This document shows positions 17,769-27,058 of a stretch of DNA of 64,000 nucleotides, in pieces. The DNA is from Pseudoalteromonas viridis (GTDB taxonomy: Bacteria; Pseudomonadota; Gammaproteobacteria; Enterobacterales; Alteromonadaceae). Position 1 is the stretch's first letter. Every line of letters begins with the position of its first letter. The stretch is from assembly GCF_017742995.1 (NCBI RefSeq), contig NZ_CP072425.1, positions 186,001 through 250,000 on the forward strand. Direction: 5' to 3'. Below the pieces are notes generated by a model. It saw nothing but the letters and a program-made list of their open reading frames with translations. It ran no database searches and was not told the origin of the DNA. Both the position numbers and the translations under genes were made by a program.

Positions 17769-20700
17769 TTAAATCTGCGGCAGTGACTGGCCGGGTACCC
17801 AAGGAGCCCCTTTGGCCTGTAGTTGCTGCTCAAACGCTGGAATGGTCTCGCTCAGAATGGTCTGCAATTCATTACGTATTGCTCTGAGCTCTTGTGTTGC
17901 CAGGTCTACGCTGGTGCGAATAGCCGGAGTCGGGCCATACGTCGAGTAGCTGGTGCCAATCAGGGCATGGAACAAACGGTCGCCCACGGTGGCCGTGTCG
18001 TTCGTTGCGCCTACCTGGTTTTTCGCCGGGTTGCCGTTCAGGCGACTGTCCAGAGCCAGCAACTGACTGCGGATGGCTGCAAACTGGCTGTCAAATTCAC
18101 CCGGTTCAACGGAGGTGCGATCCAGTGACTGCTCCAGCATATCGAGACGCTTCACCGCTTTGCCCAGTGCCTGACCGGTTGCACTGGCCACACGCTGCAC
18201 ATCTGCCAGCTCTTTCCAGAAGGCCGCTACTTTTTCGCCGTCAATTTCCTTCAGTGCGTTACGCTGATTCAGCTGCACCACCTCAAAGGTTTGCGGTGCC
18301 TGTAACTGAGTTACCTGACCGTCGACCTCTTTGCTCATGCTGACACTGTAAGTACCCGGTGTCACCAGTGGACCCTGAGGATTAGGCGAGAAGTAATTGC
18401 CCTGTACGCCAATGGCCTGATGTGCCGGCCAGCGCAGATCCCAGTTAATGCGGTGCAAGCCTTTATTGGCCTTGCCCTGCAATTTGCGGATCACGTTGCC
18501 CTGGGCATCGCGCACAGTGAACCAGACCACCGGCTGCTGCTGGCGTTCTTCGGCTTCCAGCGACTGCCAAGATGGAACACCAAATGACTTGCCATCTTCT
18601 TTCAGGCTTTTTTCTCTTTCCTGACGCTGTGCCTTCAGGCTCTTAATGTCGTCTTTAAGGTAGTAAGTAAAAGTGGCACCAAAGTCCGGGTTCGGTGCAC
18701 GGTATTTGTTACCGCCCTGCGTGCCGACGTCCCCGCCGCCCAGCGGGCTGCGCTCGATATACCAAAGTGCATCGCGGGTTGGGAATAACAAAGACTCCTT
18801 GGCCAGCTTATCCTCAGACAAATTACGCAGTGCGCGGTAGTCATCGAGCACAAAGAAGCCGCGGCCAAAACTGGCGCCCACTAAGTCGTTTTCACGGCGC
18901 TGAATGGCCAGATCGCGGAACGAAATGGTCGGTACATTACCCGTCAGCTCCACCCAGCGTTTACCGCCATTAATAGTGAAAAACAAGCCAAACTCGGTAC
19001 CTGCGAATAACAGATCCGGGTCGACATGATCTTGCACCACACGCCACACTAAGTGCTTATCAGGCAGATTACTGGCAATCGACTTCCAGGATTTACCGCG
19101 GTTGGTACTTTTCAGTAAGTAAGGTTTATAGTCGCCAAACTTGTGGTTATCCAGCGCGATATACACGGTATCCGGGTCAAATAAATCGGCTTTAATGTCG
19201 TTGATAAATGCCGTATCTGGCACCCTGGGTAAACGTTTTACATCCACTTTACGCCAGGACTTACCGCCATTTTCGGTGATCTGAATATGGCCATCGTCGG
19301 TGCCGGCATACAGCAGGCCTTCAACCAGCGGCGACTCCGATAAAGAAGTAATGGTGCTGTATTGCGACATTGCAAACATATCCCAGGCGCCATCCCAGCC
19401 CTGCTTTCCCCCCATAATGGGCTGATGGATACGCTCGCGGTTTTTGGTCAGATCGCCCGAGATTGGCGTCCAGCTGTCGCCGCGGTCTTCAGACTGCCAC
19501 ACCCGGTGTGAGGCAAAATACAAGCGTGACGGTTTGTGCGGGCTGACCAGAATGGGCGCGTCCCAGTTAAAGCGCTCTGGCTTTTCGCCTTTGCCCGGCT
19601 GCGGCTTAATATAGACAATTTCACCTGTGGTGCGGTCGTAACGGGTCAGGTTGCCCTGCTGCCACTGCGCATACACAATATCCGGATTACCCGGCTCAGT
19701 GGCTGGCTGGTGACCATCACCAAACAGCACCACTTTCCAGTCGGTGTTCAGAATGCCGTGGCTGTTTAGCGTACGAGACGGCCCGCCCTGGGTATTGTTA
19801 TCCTGCGTACCACCGTAAATGTTGTAGAACGGCTTGTCGTCATCCAGTGCCAGCTTGTAATACTGAGTGACTGGCAAGTTTTCGTGATAACGCCAGTGCA
19901 CACCACTGTCGAAGCTCTCGTATAAGCCGCCATCAGAGCCGACCATCATGTAATTCTTATCACCGGCGATGAACTCCATCGCATGGTTATCGCCATGTTT
20001 GTCTTTCTCTTCCATTCTTTTGAAAGACTGGCCACCATCTTTGGATTCATGCAGACGCACACCGGCCAGATAGATATGGTCAAAGTGGTGAGGACTGGCG
20101 TAGAGCTCCTGGTAGTAATGCGGTCCGGTACCACCCGCCACGGCATCGGCGCCTTTGACCCAGGATGCACCGCGATCCGACGAACGATATACCGCACCTG
20201 TACGGCGGTTGAGTTCAATTGCGGCATACACCACATCCGGATTGATTGGTGAAACTTCCAGGCCAATCTTGCCCATTTCTCCCGGGGGTAACCCTTGCGA
20301 CAGCTTTTGCCAGGTTTTACCGCCGTCGGTCGATTTATGCAGGCCCGAACCCGGACCGCCGCCATAATACGCGGCCACAGTACGGTGGCGCTGCCAGGTT
20401 GCCGCATACAGTACATTCGGATCGCGCGGGTCGATGGCCACGTCGGTTACACCGGTCCAGTCGTTATCGCCAAGCACTTTGTCCCAGGTTTTACCGCCAT
20501 CGGTGGTTTTGTACAGGCCGCGCTGGCCGCCTTTGCTCCATAAAGGCCCCTGAGCAGCCACCCACACTGTGTTTGAATCGCTTGGATGAACAATGATCTC
20601 GGAGATATGGCCAGAGTTCTTCAGGCCCATATTAGTCCAGTTTGCCCCGCCATCATGACTAACATAAATGCCATCACCAAAGCTGACGTGACGACCGCCG

Positions 20701-21068
20701 ACGTTTTCGCCCGTGCCCACCCAGACGGTATTGCTGTTGCTTGGGTCCAGCACCACGGCACCGATTGAATAAACAGGCTGATCATCAAAAATGGGTTGCC
20801 AGGTGACACCGGCATTGTTGGTTTTCCACACCCCGCCGGAGCCAACACCCACATACCAGACACTGGTATCTCTGGGGTCGATGGCAATATCGGCAATACG
20901 GCCCGACATAAAGCCCGGACCAATATTTCTCAGCTCAAGCCCCTTGAAGGTGGCCGCAGACAATACCCCTTCCTCACCTTTTGCAGCCAGCCCGGGCAAG
21001 CTACAGAGCGCAGTGGCAGCACCAAACAATGCGATACGCATAGTGCGGCCAAGTTTTAGTTGTTGCAT
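17769..21068 (-). CDS. Secreted BNR/VPS10-type beta-propeller protein
   Basis: 1099 residues with a signal peptide (cleaved near GLAA, residue 28). Residues 35-770 contain many copies of the BNR/Asp-box pattern S/T-x-D-x-G-x-T/S-W, for example NNAGVTWQPIF, SHDGGANWTN, TTDGGKTWDKV, ENGGKSWRKV and TNRGKSWKSI. This indicates one or two large beta-propellers of the sortilin/VPS10 and GH74-like kind. After about 800 there is a basic linker, then a beta-sandwich (about 850-960; INWDLRWPAHQA) and a helical C-terminus. Such proteins are often annotated as glycosyl hydrolases, but I see no catalytic acids that would prove it. It is probably periplasmic or exported, and monocistronic. Confidence 0.88.
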   Translation of the reverse strand: MQQLKLGRTMRIALFGAATALCSLPGLAAKGEEGVLSAATFKGLELRNIGPGFMSGRIADIAIDPRDTSVWYVGVGSGGVWKTNNAGVTWQPIFDDQPVYSIGAVVLDPSNSNTVWVGTGENVGGRHVSFGDGIYVSHDGGANWTNMGLKNSGHISEIIVHPSDSNTVWVAAQGPLWSKGGQRGLYKTTDGGKTWDKVLGDNDWTGVTDVAIDPRDPNVLYAATWQRHRTVAAYYGGGPGSGLHKSTDGGKTWQKLSQGLPPGEMGKIGLEVSPINPDVVYAAIELNRRTGAVYRSSDRGASWVKGADAVAGGTGPHYYQELYASPHHFDHIYLAGVRLHESKDGGQSFKRMEEKDKHGDNHAMEFIAGDKNYMMVGSDGGLYESFDSGVHWRYHENLPVTQYYKLALDDDKPFYNIYGGTQDNNTQGGPSRTLNSHGILNTDWKVVLFGDGHQPATEPGNPDIVYAQWQQGNLTRYDRTTGEIVYIKPQPGKGEKPERFNWDAPILVSPHKPSRLYFASHRVWQSEDRGDSWTPISGDLTKNRERIHQPIMGGKQGWDGAWDMFAMSQYSTITSLSESPLVEGLLYAGTDDGHIQITENGGKSWRKVDVKRLPRVPDTAFINDIKADLFDPDTVYIALDNHKFGDYKPYLLKSTNRGKSWKSIASNLPDKHLVWRVVQDHVDPDLLFAGTEFGLFFTINGGKRWVELTGNVPTISFRDLAIQRRENDLVGASFGRGFFVLDDYRALRNLSEDKLAKESLLFPTRDALWYIERSPLGGGDVGTQGGNKYRAPNPDFGATFTYYLKDDIKSLKAQRQEREKSLKEDGKSFGVPSWQSLEAEERQQQPVVWFTVRDAQGNVIRKLQGKANKGLHRINWDLRWPAHQAIGVQGNYFSPNPQGPLVTPGTYSVSMSKEVDGQVTQLQAPQTFEVVQLNQRNALKEIDGEKVAAFWKELADVQRVASATGQALGKAVKRLDMLEQSLDRTSVEPGEFDSQFAAIRSQLLALDSRLNGNPAKNQVGATNDTATVGDRLFHALIGTSYSTYGPTPAIRTSVDLATQELRAIRNELQTILSETIPAFEQQLQAKGAPWVPGQSLPQI

Positions 21069-21583
21069 ACATTTTCCCTATTTTTATTTTTTGGATTACC
21101 CAGAGCGTTACAACATAACACCTTGAGAAACTTATTAACCGTATGTTACTTGCAGAAGCAGTGCAATAAGTGTGCGTTGGCGCTCAAATAAAATGCGATA
21201 AAAAACGAATACTGTCAGTTTGAATGATCAGGTCGCAATAAAGAAACGCACTTTAGAATTATGATTTATATATAAAATCATGTTTTTATGAGGGTATGGA
21301 TATTAGCTAGTTCGCCGCCCTGTTCACCTTCTGCCCCAGCAAGATTCACAACTCCCTGTCCGGCATAAATGCATTGGATGCGTACATTTTCGTGATGTGC
21401 TGTTAACCAAACCCCAAACCGGATATCGCGTCAATCGATTACATATCAGCCAGATAAATAAAAAAGCCTATTTGGGTCCATATACGCAAATGATAGTGGA
21501 TATCATTTGTATTTTTAGAATAATCCAGTATTATTCCCGGGAAAAATTATTTATAACTCTCTTACTCTCTGGAAGCGTGACGT
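21069..21583. other. Long regulatory region between divergent BNR and TonB-receptor genes
   Basis: 515 bases without a credible gene. The right half is AT-rich and holds a perfect palindrome (21487-21509) and a second inverted repeat, AATAAT-CCAGT-ATTATT, at 21519-21535. Both lie within 100 bases of the TonB-receptor start. The left part should hold the BNR-gene promoter; nothing specific was recognised there. Confidence 0.55.
21487..21509. promoter_or_regulatory. Candidate Fur-like operator upstream of TonB receptor
   Basis: Perfect inverted repeat CAAATGATA-GTGGA-TATCATTTG (9-bp arms, 5-base spacer), 74 bases upstream of the receptor ATG. The TGATA/TATCA arms and the position resemble Fur boxes before iron-uptake receptors, but the centre does not match the classical 19-mer well. 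Another dimeric repressor is possible. Confidence 0.45.
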
Positions 21584-23911
21584 ATGAAACTGAATATTTT
21601 GGCTAAATCTGTCGGATTAGCGCTGATCTCTGCCGCCACGGCATCAACTTCAGCCATTGCAGATGAAGCAAAAGAGCTGGATGTGATCCTAGTACAAGGT
21701 CAAAAGATTGACCGTACTTTGCAAGAAACCCCAACCAGTGTTGCCGTTGTTACCAGCAAAGATCTTGAGCAAAACAACTTGCAAAATATCAACGATGTCT
21801 TCGCAATGATGCCAAACGTAGCCGGTGACTTTAACCAAGGCTTCAGCATCCGTGGCGTCGATTCGTTCTCGGTTTCCGGAGGGGGCAGCAGCTTTCTGAC
21901 CAGTATGTACCTGGATGGTGCACCTCTGCCGTTTCGTATGGTAAAAAGCGGCGGCCTGTCCGTGTGGGATCTGGCTCAGGTTGAAGTATTCCGTGGCCCG
22001 CAATCGACTCTGCAAGGGCGCAACGCACTGGCAGGCGCCATCATGATGCGTTCGCAAGACCCAACGTATGAACCAAGCGCAAAATTAAAAGCGACTGTGG
22101 GCCAGCATGGCCAACAGGAATATGCCTTTGCAGGTGGTATGGGGCTGGTAGAAGACATGCTGGCATTCAGAGTCAGTTATGAAGACAAGCAAACGGATGG
22201 TGACATAGATAACATCACCCGGGGTGACACCGCTAACTTTGAAAACAGTGAAACGTTGCGCGCCAAACTGTTATTTGAGCCAAACGATGATGTAGATGTA
22301 CTGTTTACTTACACCAACAACGACAACCGCTATGGTGCTCAGTTTGCCATGTATGACTTCGGCGGCACCCCGTTTGACCGTCAGGTTGATTTCAACTCAC
22401 CTATCTGGGAAGAAACCAAAACCGACATCTATAACCTGGAAATGAGCTGGGATCTCAACGAGACCACGTCGCTGCATTCTGTCACCACCTATAACGAGTC
22501 TGACTATCGCTACAACTGGGATGGCGATATGCTGCCCACCCAGCTGGTAAAAGACAACTACGACCACCGCATCGATGAGACCTTCAGCCAGGAATTCAGA
22601 ATGACCTATGAGTCTGATGCAATTCAGGCTGCGTTTGGTGTCTACGCATCTCAGGTCGATGTCGATGACAAAGCACAGGGTCAGCGCCTGATGACGCTGG
22701 AGCAAGCAGTCAGAGAACCCGATCTGGTGACAGCGATAACAAATCTATTGATAAAACAACGCCTGCCTGCCGAGATGGCGGCACAAACCGCAGCAATGGT
22801 TGCGCCTTTCTACCCTGATATTGAGCCGATCAATCTTGAGCTTAATTATGGCCTGACGCAAAAGATCAAAACAGCGGCTATTTATGGCGACCTGACCTGG
22901 TCTGTCACTGACCAAATTGACCTGCTGGCTGGACTGCGCTACGACACCGAAGAGCAAACCAATAGTGCCAACAATGCCTACAAGATCAATAACCCAATGC
23001 CCGATCCGGCACAGGCTCCGGCACAAATTGCACCGGTTATTAGTGGCATCAACGCCTATTTACATAGCTTTGCACAAGCCGCTTCCGGTGTAGAGCCTGC
23101 AACCACAGAAGACTTCAGCGCGTGGTTGCCAAAACTAGGGGCGACTTACCACTTCAACCAGGATATGTCGACCAGCTTCATTTACCAAAAAGGCTACCGT
23201 TCTGGTGGCGTCGGGTTTAATGTCGCACGCTCCAATATTTTCAGTTACGACCCTGAATATACCAACAACTATGAATTGTCGTTACGCTCTGTTTGGCTGG
23301 ACGGCAAACTGGTCGTAAACGCCAATGCGTTCCTACTGAAATGGACAGACCAACAAGTCATTAAGAGCTATTCTTCGTCTCCTTATGACAAAGAAACCAC
23401 CAACGCTGCTGAGTCAGAAGTGAAAGGGTTTGAAACCGAAGTCTTCTACTACCCAAGCAATAGCTGGTCTGTGACCGCGGGTGTGGGACTGGCGGAGTCT
23501 GAGTTTACTGACTACGGCCATCTGACTGGCCGAGCGTTTGAGGATGCGCCTAAGCTGACGGCAAATCTGGCAACTAATTACGCCTTTGACAATGGCTTCT
23601 ATGTGAATGTTAATGCTAAGTATACCGACTCAAGTATTGCCTACCTGGACCCGGCCGCATCCCTCACAAAAGAAAAGTATGCAGTTAACTCAGATCCAAT
23701 CAATGATCAGCATACGATTGTAAATACGCAGCTGGGTTACAACTGGGATAACTACACTGTGCGCCTGGACGTGAAAAACCTGTTCGATAAAGAATATATC
23801 AGCACCTACTTTAAAGAGGCCGATAACCAGGGTAACCCGTTCACCAGCTACGGCCAGATGTACCTTGGCAAATCTCGTCAGGTGTCATTAACACTTCAGA
23901 TGGATTTCTAA
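21584..23911 (+). CDS. TonB-dependent outer-membrane receptor
   Basis: 775 residues. A signal peptide (cleavage near SAIADEA, residue 26) is followed by a TonB-box-like start (LDVILVQGQK) and the plug domain, about 45-160, with LQETPTSVAVVTSKDLEQ and RGVDSF. A 22-strand barrel then runs to a C-terminal Phe (SLTLQMDF). The plug and barrel features (VEVFRGPQSTLQGRNALAGAI, YDTEEQTN, YQKGYRSGGVGFN) are typical of siderophore- or nutrient-type receptors in marine gammaproteobacteria. The palindrome upstream suggests metal or nutrient control. No periplasmic binding protein or ABC importer is adjacent, so the ligand is open. Confidence 0.93.
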   Translation: MKLNILAKSVGLALISAATASTSAIADEAKELDVILVQGQKIDRTLQETPTSVAVVTSKDLEQNNLQNINDVFAMMPNVAGDFNQGFSIRGVDSFSVSGGGSSFLTSMYLDGAPLPFRMVKSGGLSVWDLAQVEVFRGPQSTLQGRNALAGAIMMRSQDPTYEPSAKLKATVGQHGQQEYAFAGGMGLVEDMLAFRVSYEDKQTDGDIDNITRGDTANFENSETLRAKLLFEPNDDVDVLFTYTNNDNRYGAQFAMYDFGGTPFDRQVDFNSPIWEETKTDIYNLEMSWDLNETTSLHSVTTYNESDYRYNWDGDMLPTQLVKDNYDHRIDETFSQEFRMTYESDAIQAAFGVYASQVDVDDKAQGQRLMTLEQAVREPDLVTAITNLLIKQRLPAEMAAQTAAMVAPFYPDIEPINLELNYGLTQKIKTAAIYGDLTWSVTDQIDLLAGLRYDTEEQTNSANNAYKINNPMPDPAQAPAQIAPVISGINAYLHSFAQAASGVEPATTEDFSAWLPKLGATYHFNQDMSTSFIYQKGYRSGGVGFNVARSNIFSYDPEYTNNYELSLRSVWLDGKLVVNANAFLLKWTDQQVIKSYSSSPYDKETTNAAESEVKGFETEVFYYPSNSWSVTAGVGLAESEFTDYGHLTGRAFEDAPKLTANLATNYAFDNGFYVNVNAKYTDSSIAYLDPAASLTKEKYAVNSDPINDQHTIVNTQLGYNWDNYTVRLDVKNLFDKEYISTYFKEADNQGNPFTSYGQMYLGKSRQVSLTLQMDF

Positions 23912-23932
23912 GCGTTTAGGAACACCTACTTT

Positions 23933-23956
23933 AAAAGCCGCCGACAGGCGGCTTTT
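23933..23956 (+). terminator. Terminator of TonB-receptor gene
   Basis: Perfect 10-bp stem AAAAGCCGCC / GGCGGCTTTT with loop GACA and a following T-run, 21 bases after the stop codon. Confidence 0.92.
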
Positions 23957-24163
23957 TATTACTGCTGATTTTTGCCATTGCAGTGCCTTAGCGCTCTTTG
24001 ACTTTTGAACTCAAAATGGACCCCAGCTAATTGCCCGGTTCAATCAAGAAACCATCTAAAAATCAAAACAAGTCACTTCCTTACGACCGCAGCAACACAT
24101 AACGTTCCAAAGTTCACACTAATATGTTGAAATATATGAAATTACCCAGAATACTGAATAACC

Positions 24164-24781
24164 ATGAAAATCCTCGTTGCGGATGACCATCATATCGTCA
24201 GGCAGGGACTGCTGGCGCTGATCCAGGCAGCCAACGTTGGCACCATCATTGCTGACGTCGATTCCGGTGAACAGGCCTGGCAATACATTCTCAGTCATCA
24301 ACCGGATATTGCCATTCTCGATATCACCATGGGCGAAATAAGCGGGCTCAGCGTATGCCAGCGCATCAAAGCACGTGGCCTTAAAACGCGGGTGATTTTA
24401 CTGACGATGCACAATGACATTAAAGTCATAGACACCGCATTTGAAGCCGGCGCCCATGGCTATTTGCTTAAAAACGATGCGTTTAATTCGCTCGCTACAG
24501 CAATCCAGGCTGTGCAAGCTGGCAGGCAATATCTCAGCGCAGAGAATCAATCTGAACTACAAAGCTACCGCAACAACAAAACTGACTTTGGCTTAACCTT
24601 CCGGGAAAAAGAAATAATCCGCCATATCTCCTTAGGCCAGACCAATAAGCAAATAGGCAACACCTTACATATATCGGCTAAAACCGTGGATGCGCATCGC
24701 ACCCGGGTTATGAAAAAACTGGGATTTAATAAAACCGCTCAGTTGGTACGCTTCGCTATAGAAGAAGGCTTATCGTTGTAA
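24164..24781 (+). CDS. Orphan NarL/LuxR-type response regulator
   Basis: 205 residues. The receiver domain (1-120) has the acidic pair in LVADDHH (about 6-7), the phosphorylated Asp about 53 in AILDITMGE and Lys about 105 near YLLKNDAF. The LuxR-type HTH (about 142-203) has LTFREKEIIRHISLG and KTVDAHRTRVMKKLGF. It will bind DNA as a phosphorylated dimer. No histidine kinase is adjacent; the nearest in the window is at 37817-40078. The dockerin/cohesin pair begins 138 bases downstream in the same direction, so it may be that pair's regulator. This link is inferred from position only. Confidence 0.93.
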   Translation: MKILVADDHHIVRQGLLALIQAANVGTIIADVDSGEQAWQYILSHQPDIAILDITMGEISGLSVCQRIKARGLKTRVILLTMHNDIKVIDTAFEAGAHGYLLKNDAFNSLATAIQAVQAGRQYLSAENQSELQSYRNNKTDFGLTFREKEIIRHISLGQTNKQIGNTLHISAKTVDAHRTRVMKKLGFNKTAQLVRFAIEEGLSL

Positions 24782-24918
24782 TTCACAAATACGATACATA
24801 CTAAGTGCCAGTATAGGGTAAATACCCTATACACTGTCTTCTAACACCAGCCTAATATAACCCCGCGCTCACCTGTTGATGGATCCTCAACATTTTACAA
24901 AAATTAAGGACAAATAAA

Positions 24919-26997
24919 ATGATCAGTACCCCCTTGAACTCAATTGCTCTGCGTATCAAAAATATGCTTTCCCTGCACGGTGCTCGCAATGTGCTACTGA
25001 CAAGCGTGCTATGCCTGCCTCTGGCTGGTCTGGCTCAAACACCTATTCAGGCCACCGATGTTATTCAGCTAAACTCAACCAGTCTCAGCTACAAAGCTGG
25101 TTCGTCCGTCACACTGCTGGACGATGGCAGCTATGTTGTCGCCTGGGTTGGTTATATTCCCGATACAGAGCACAGCAAAATCTACGCCCGGCGCTTTTTG
25201 GCCAATGGCATGCCAATCGGTGAGCGCTTTACCATTAACCCAGTGAACGGTGCAACTGATGAAGTACCTAACATTACCACCTTGAAAAATGGTGGCTTTG
25301 TTGTTAGCTGGCGAAGTAAGACTATCAGCCACGAAGGTTATACGCACTTTAGACTCTATGCTAAGCGCTATAACGCACAGGGCATGGCTTCATCTGAAAT
25401 GGAGTTACTCTACAATGATACAGCCTTCAAAACATCACCAGCTGTCAGTGCCTTAGATAATGGCGGAATGGTATTTACCTGGCACGGCGGTTATGAGAAC
25501 GACATATTTTTTAAGCTATATGACGCACAAAGTCGCGCAGTTGGTCAATCTGTTCGGGTCCCTGTACCAAGTTATACTAAGGTCAGAGATGTGAAAGCTA
25601 CCCAATTGAATGATGGCTTTGTGATCACCTGGGTCAGTGAAAAGAGCCGTAAATACTCAATACTAGGTCAGCGCTATAACTTAGATGGTGGAGTTGAAGG
25701 CGATACTATCACTGTGGCTGAGAATCTCCCCTTTACCAAACATAGTATTGAGACCCTGAAAAACGGCGATTTCGTTGTCAGCTGGGGAGCTAACGACAAC
25801 GTTTATGCAACCCGGCACAAGTCCAATGGTCAGCGTGTTTCCGATCCATTTGTAGTTAACACTGACACAGTAGGTAAACAATCAACCCCCTCCATCACAG
25901 GTCTTGAGAGTGGCGGTTACCTTATCAGTTGGCTCAGCGAAACGCCAAATAGTACTGGCTCAGTTTATGCCCAGCAATTTGATACACAAGACCAGCCCAC
26001 GGATGATGCGTTTGTAATCCACGCCAGCCTTGATCAAAACACAGTAGCTCAGCGCGCTAAATCTCTCAATGATGAACAATTCTTAGTAACCTGGGCTAGC
26101 AAATCACAAACTGACAACAGTTATAATATCTTCTCGCAGCACTATCAGTTTGCTGGCAGCATGACGCATTCGCTTAGGTTAGCCCTGCCACAAAACACAA
26201 TTTTGCAAGGCGATGTTATCACTCTGCCCCTACAGGTATCAGGTACTGATATTTATGGCCTGGATGCGGTTGTTAGCGTAAGTGATACCAGCAAAGCCCG
26301 TATTTCTGGCGGGGAATATGGTGAGTTCCTGCCTTCAGATGAACGCCTCTCTGTGCCTATGGGTATCAGCGATAACCAATGGGATGGCGCGCTGGCACTG
26401 ATGGCCCCCGCCACCGCCAAATCGGGCGAAGGTGAGTTTGCCGCTGTCACCCTGATTGCTGAACAAGCAGGTACCGTCAATCTAACCTTGCAAGCGCATA
26501 TGACCGACTCGCAAGGCAATTACCTGCTACAAAACAGTACCGACTATACATTTATCATCTCAGAGTCCGTCACCTTAACTGGCAACATCGCAAACCTGGG
26601 TACATCCGGGGACTTTACGGATGTTACCTTCTATATCAACGGGCAACTTGTCACCATCAATCCGGATGGCAGTTTCTCTGCCGTCGTCGGCCTGGGTGAC
26701 GTCACTATGGCGTTAAGTGCACCGGGGTATCTCACGGCCGAAAAACAGGTCAACCTGGCGGCGGGTCAGGCCGACATCGACTTTGATCAGATCAACCTGG
26801 TTGGCGGTGACAGCAATGGTGACAACCAAATCGACATTGCCGACCTGACACTACTGCTGGGGGCTTATCGCTCTGTAGAAGGTGAACAAAACGGCTACGT
26901 AACGGCCGCCGACTTTAACCGCGACGGCGCAATCAACCTGCAAGATCTCACTTTGCTGGGCGCGAACTTTGGTAAACAAGGACCGCAAAGCTGGTAG
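24919..26997 (+). CDS. Secreted seven-repeat propeller protein with cohesin-like and dockerin domains
   Basis: 692 residues with an N-terminal signal region (the hydrophobic stretch VLLTSVLCLPLAGLAQ ends near residue 40). Residues 45-410 contain seven related units, each with a core such as DGSYVVAW, NGGFVVSW, NGGMVFTW, NDGFVITW, NGDFVVSW, SGGYLISW and DEQFLVTW. A seven-bladed propeller is likely. Residues 415-550 look like a cohesin-type sandwich (GDVITLPLQVSGTDIYGLDA), 553-625 like a carboxypeptidase-regulatory sandwich. The last about 64 residues form a type I dockerin with two EF-hand-like calcium loops, DSNGDNQIDIADL and DFNRDGAINLQDL. The next gene encodes a membrane-anchored cohesin-like protein, the obvious partner. 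Confidence 0.85.
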   Translation: MISTPLNSIALRIKNMLSLHGARNVLLTSVLCLPLAGLAQTPIQATDVIQLNSTSLSYKAGSSVTLLDDGSYVVAWVGYIPDTEHSKIYARRFLANGMPIGERFTINPVNGATDEVPNITTLKNGGFVVSWRSKTISHEGYTHFRLYAKRYNAQGMASSEMELLYNDTAFKTSPAVSALDNGGMVFTWHGGYENDIFFKLYDAQSRAVGQSVRVPVPSYTKVRDVKATQLNDGFVITWVSEKSRKYSILGQRYNLDGGVEGDTITVAENLPFTKHSIETLKNGDFVVSWGANDNVYATRHKSNGQRVSDPFVVNTDTVGKQSTPSITGLESGGYLISWLSETPNSTGSVYAQQFDTQDQPTDDAFVIHASLDQNTVAQRAKSLNDEQFLVTWASKSQTDNSYNIFSQHYQFAGSMTHSLRLALPQNTILQGDVITLPLQVSGTDIYGLDAVVSVSDTSKARISGGEYGEFLPSDERLSVPMGISDNQWDGALALMAPATAKSGEGEFAAVTLIAEQAGTVNLTLQAHMTDSQGNYLLQNSTDYTFIISESVTLTGNIANLGTSGDFTDVTFYINGQLVTINPDGSFSAVVGLGDVTMALSAPGYLTAEKQVNLAAGQADIDFDQINLVGGDSNGDNQIDIADLTLLLGAYRSVEGEQNGYVTAADFNRDGAINLQDLTLLGANFGKQGPQSW

Positions 26998-27006
26998 CAA
27001 ACCAAA

Positions 27007-27035
27007 CAGGAGTCAGGGACCTCCCCTGACTCCTG
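27007..27035 (+). promoter_or_regulatory. Intercistronic hairpin between dockerin and cohesin genes
   Basis: Perfect 12-bp stem CAGGAGTCAGGG / CCCTGACTCCTG with loop ACCTC, between the stop at 26997 and the start at 27059. There is no T-run, so it may be an attenuator or an mRNA-processing/stability element setting the ratio of the two proteins. Confidence 0.6.
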
Positions 27036-27058
27036 ACATTGATTTTATGGAGCAAAAA

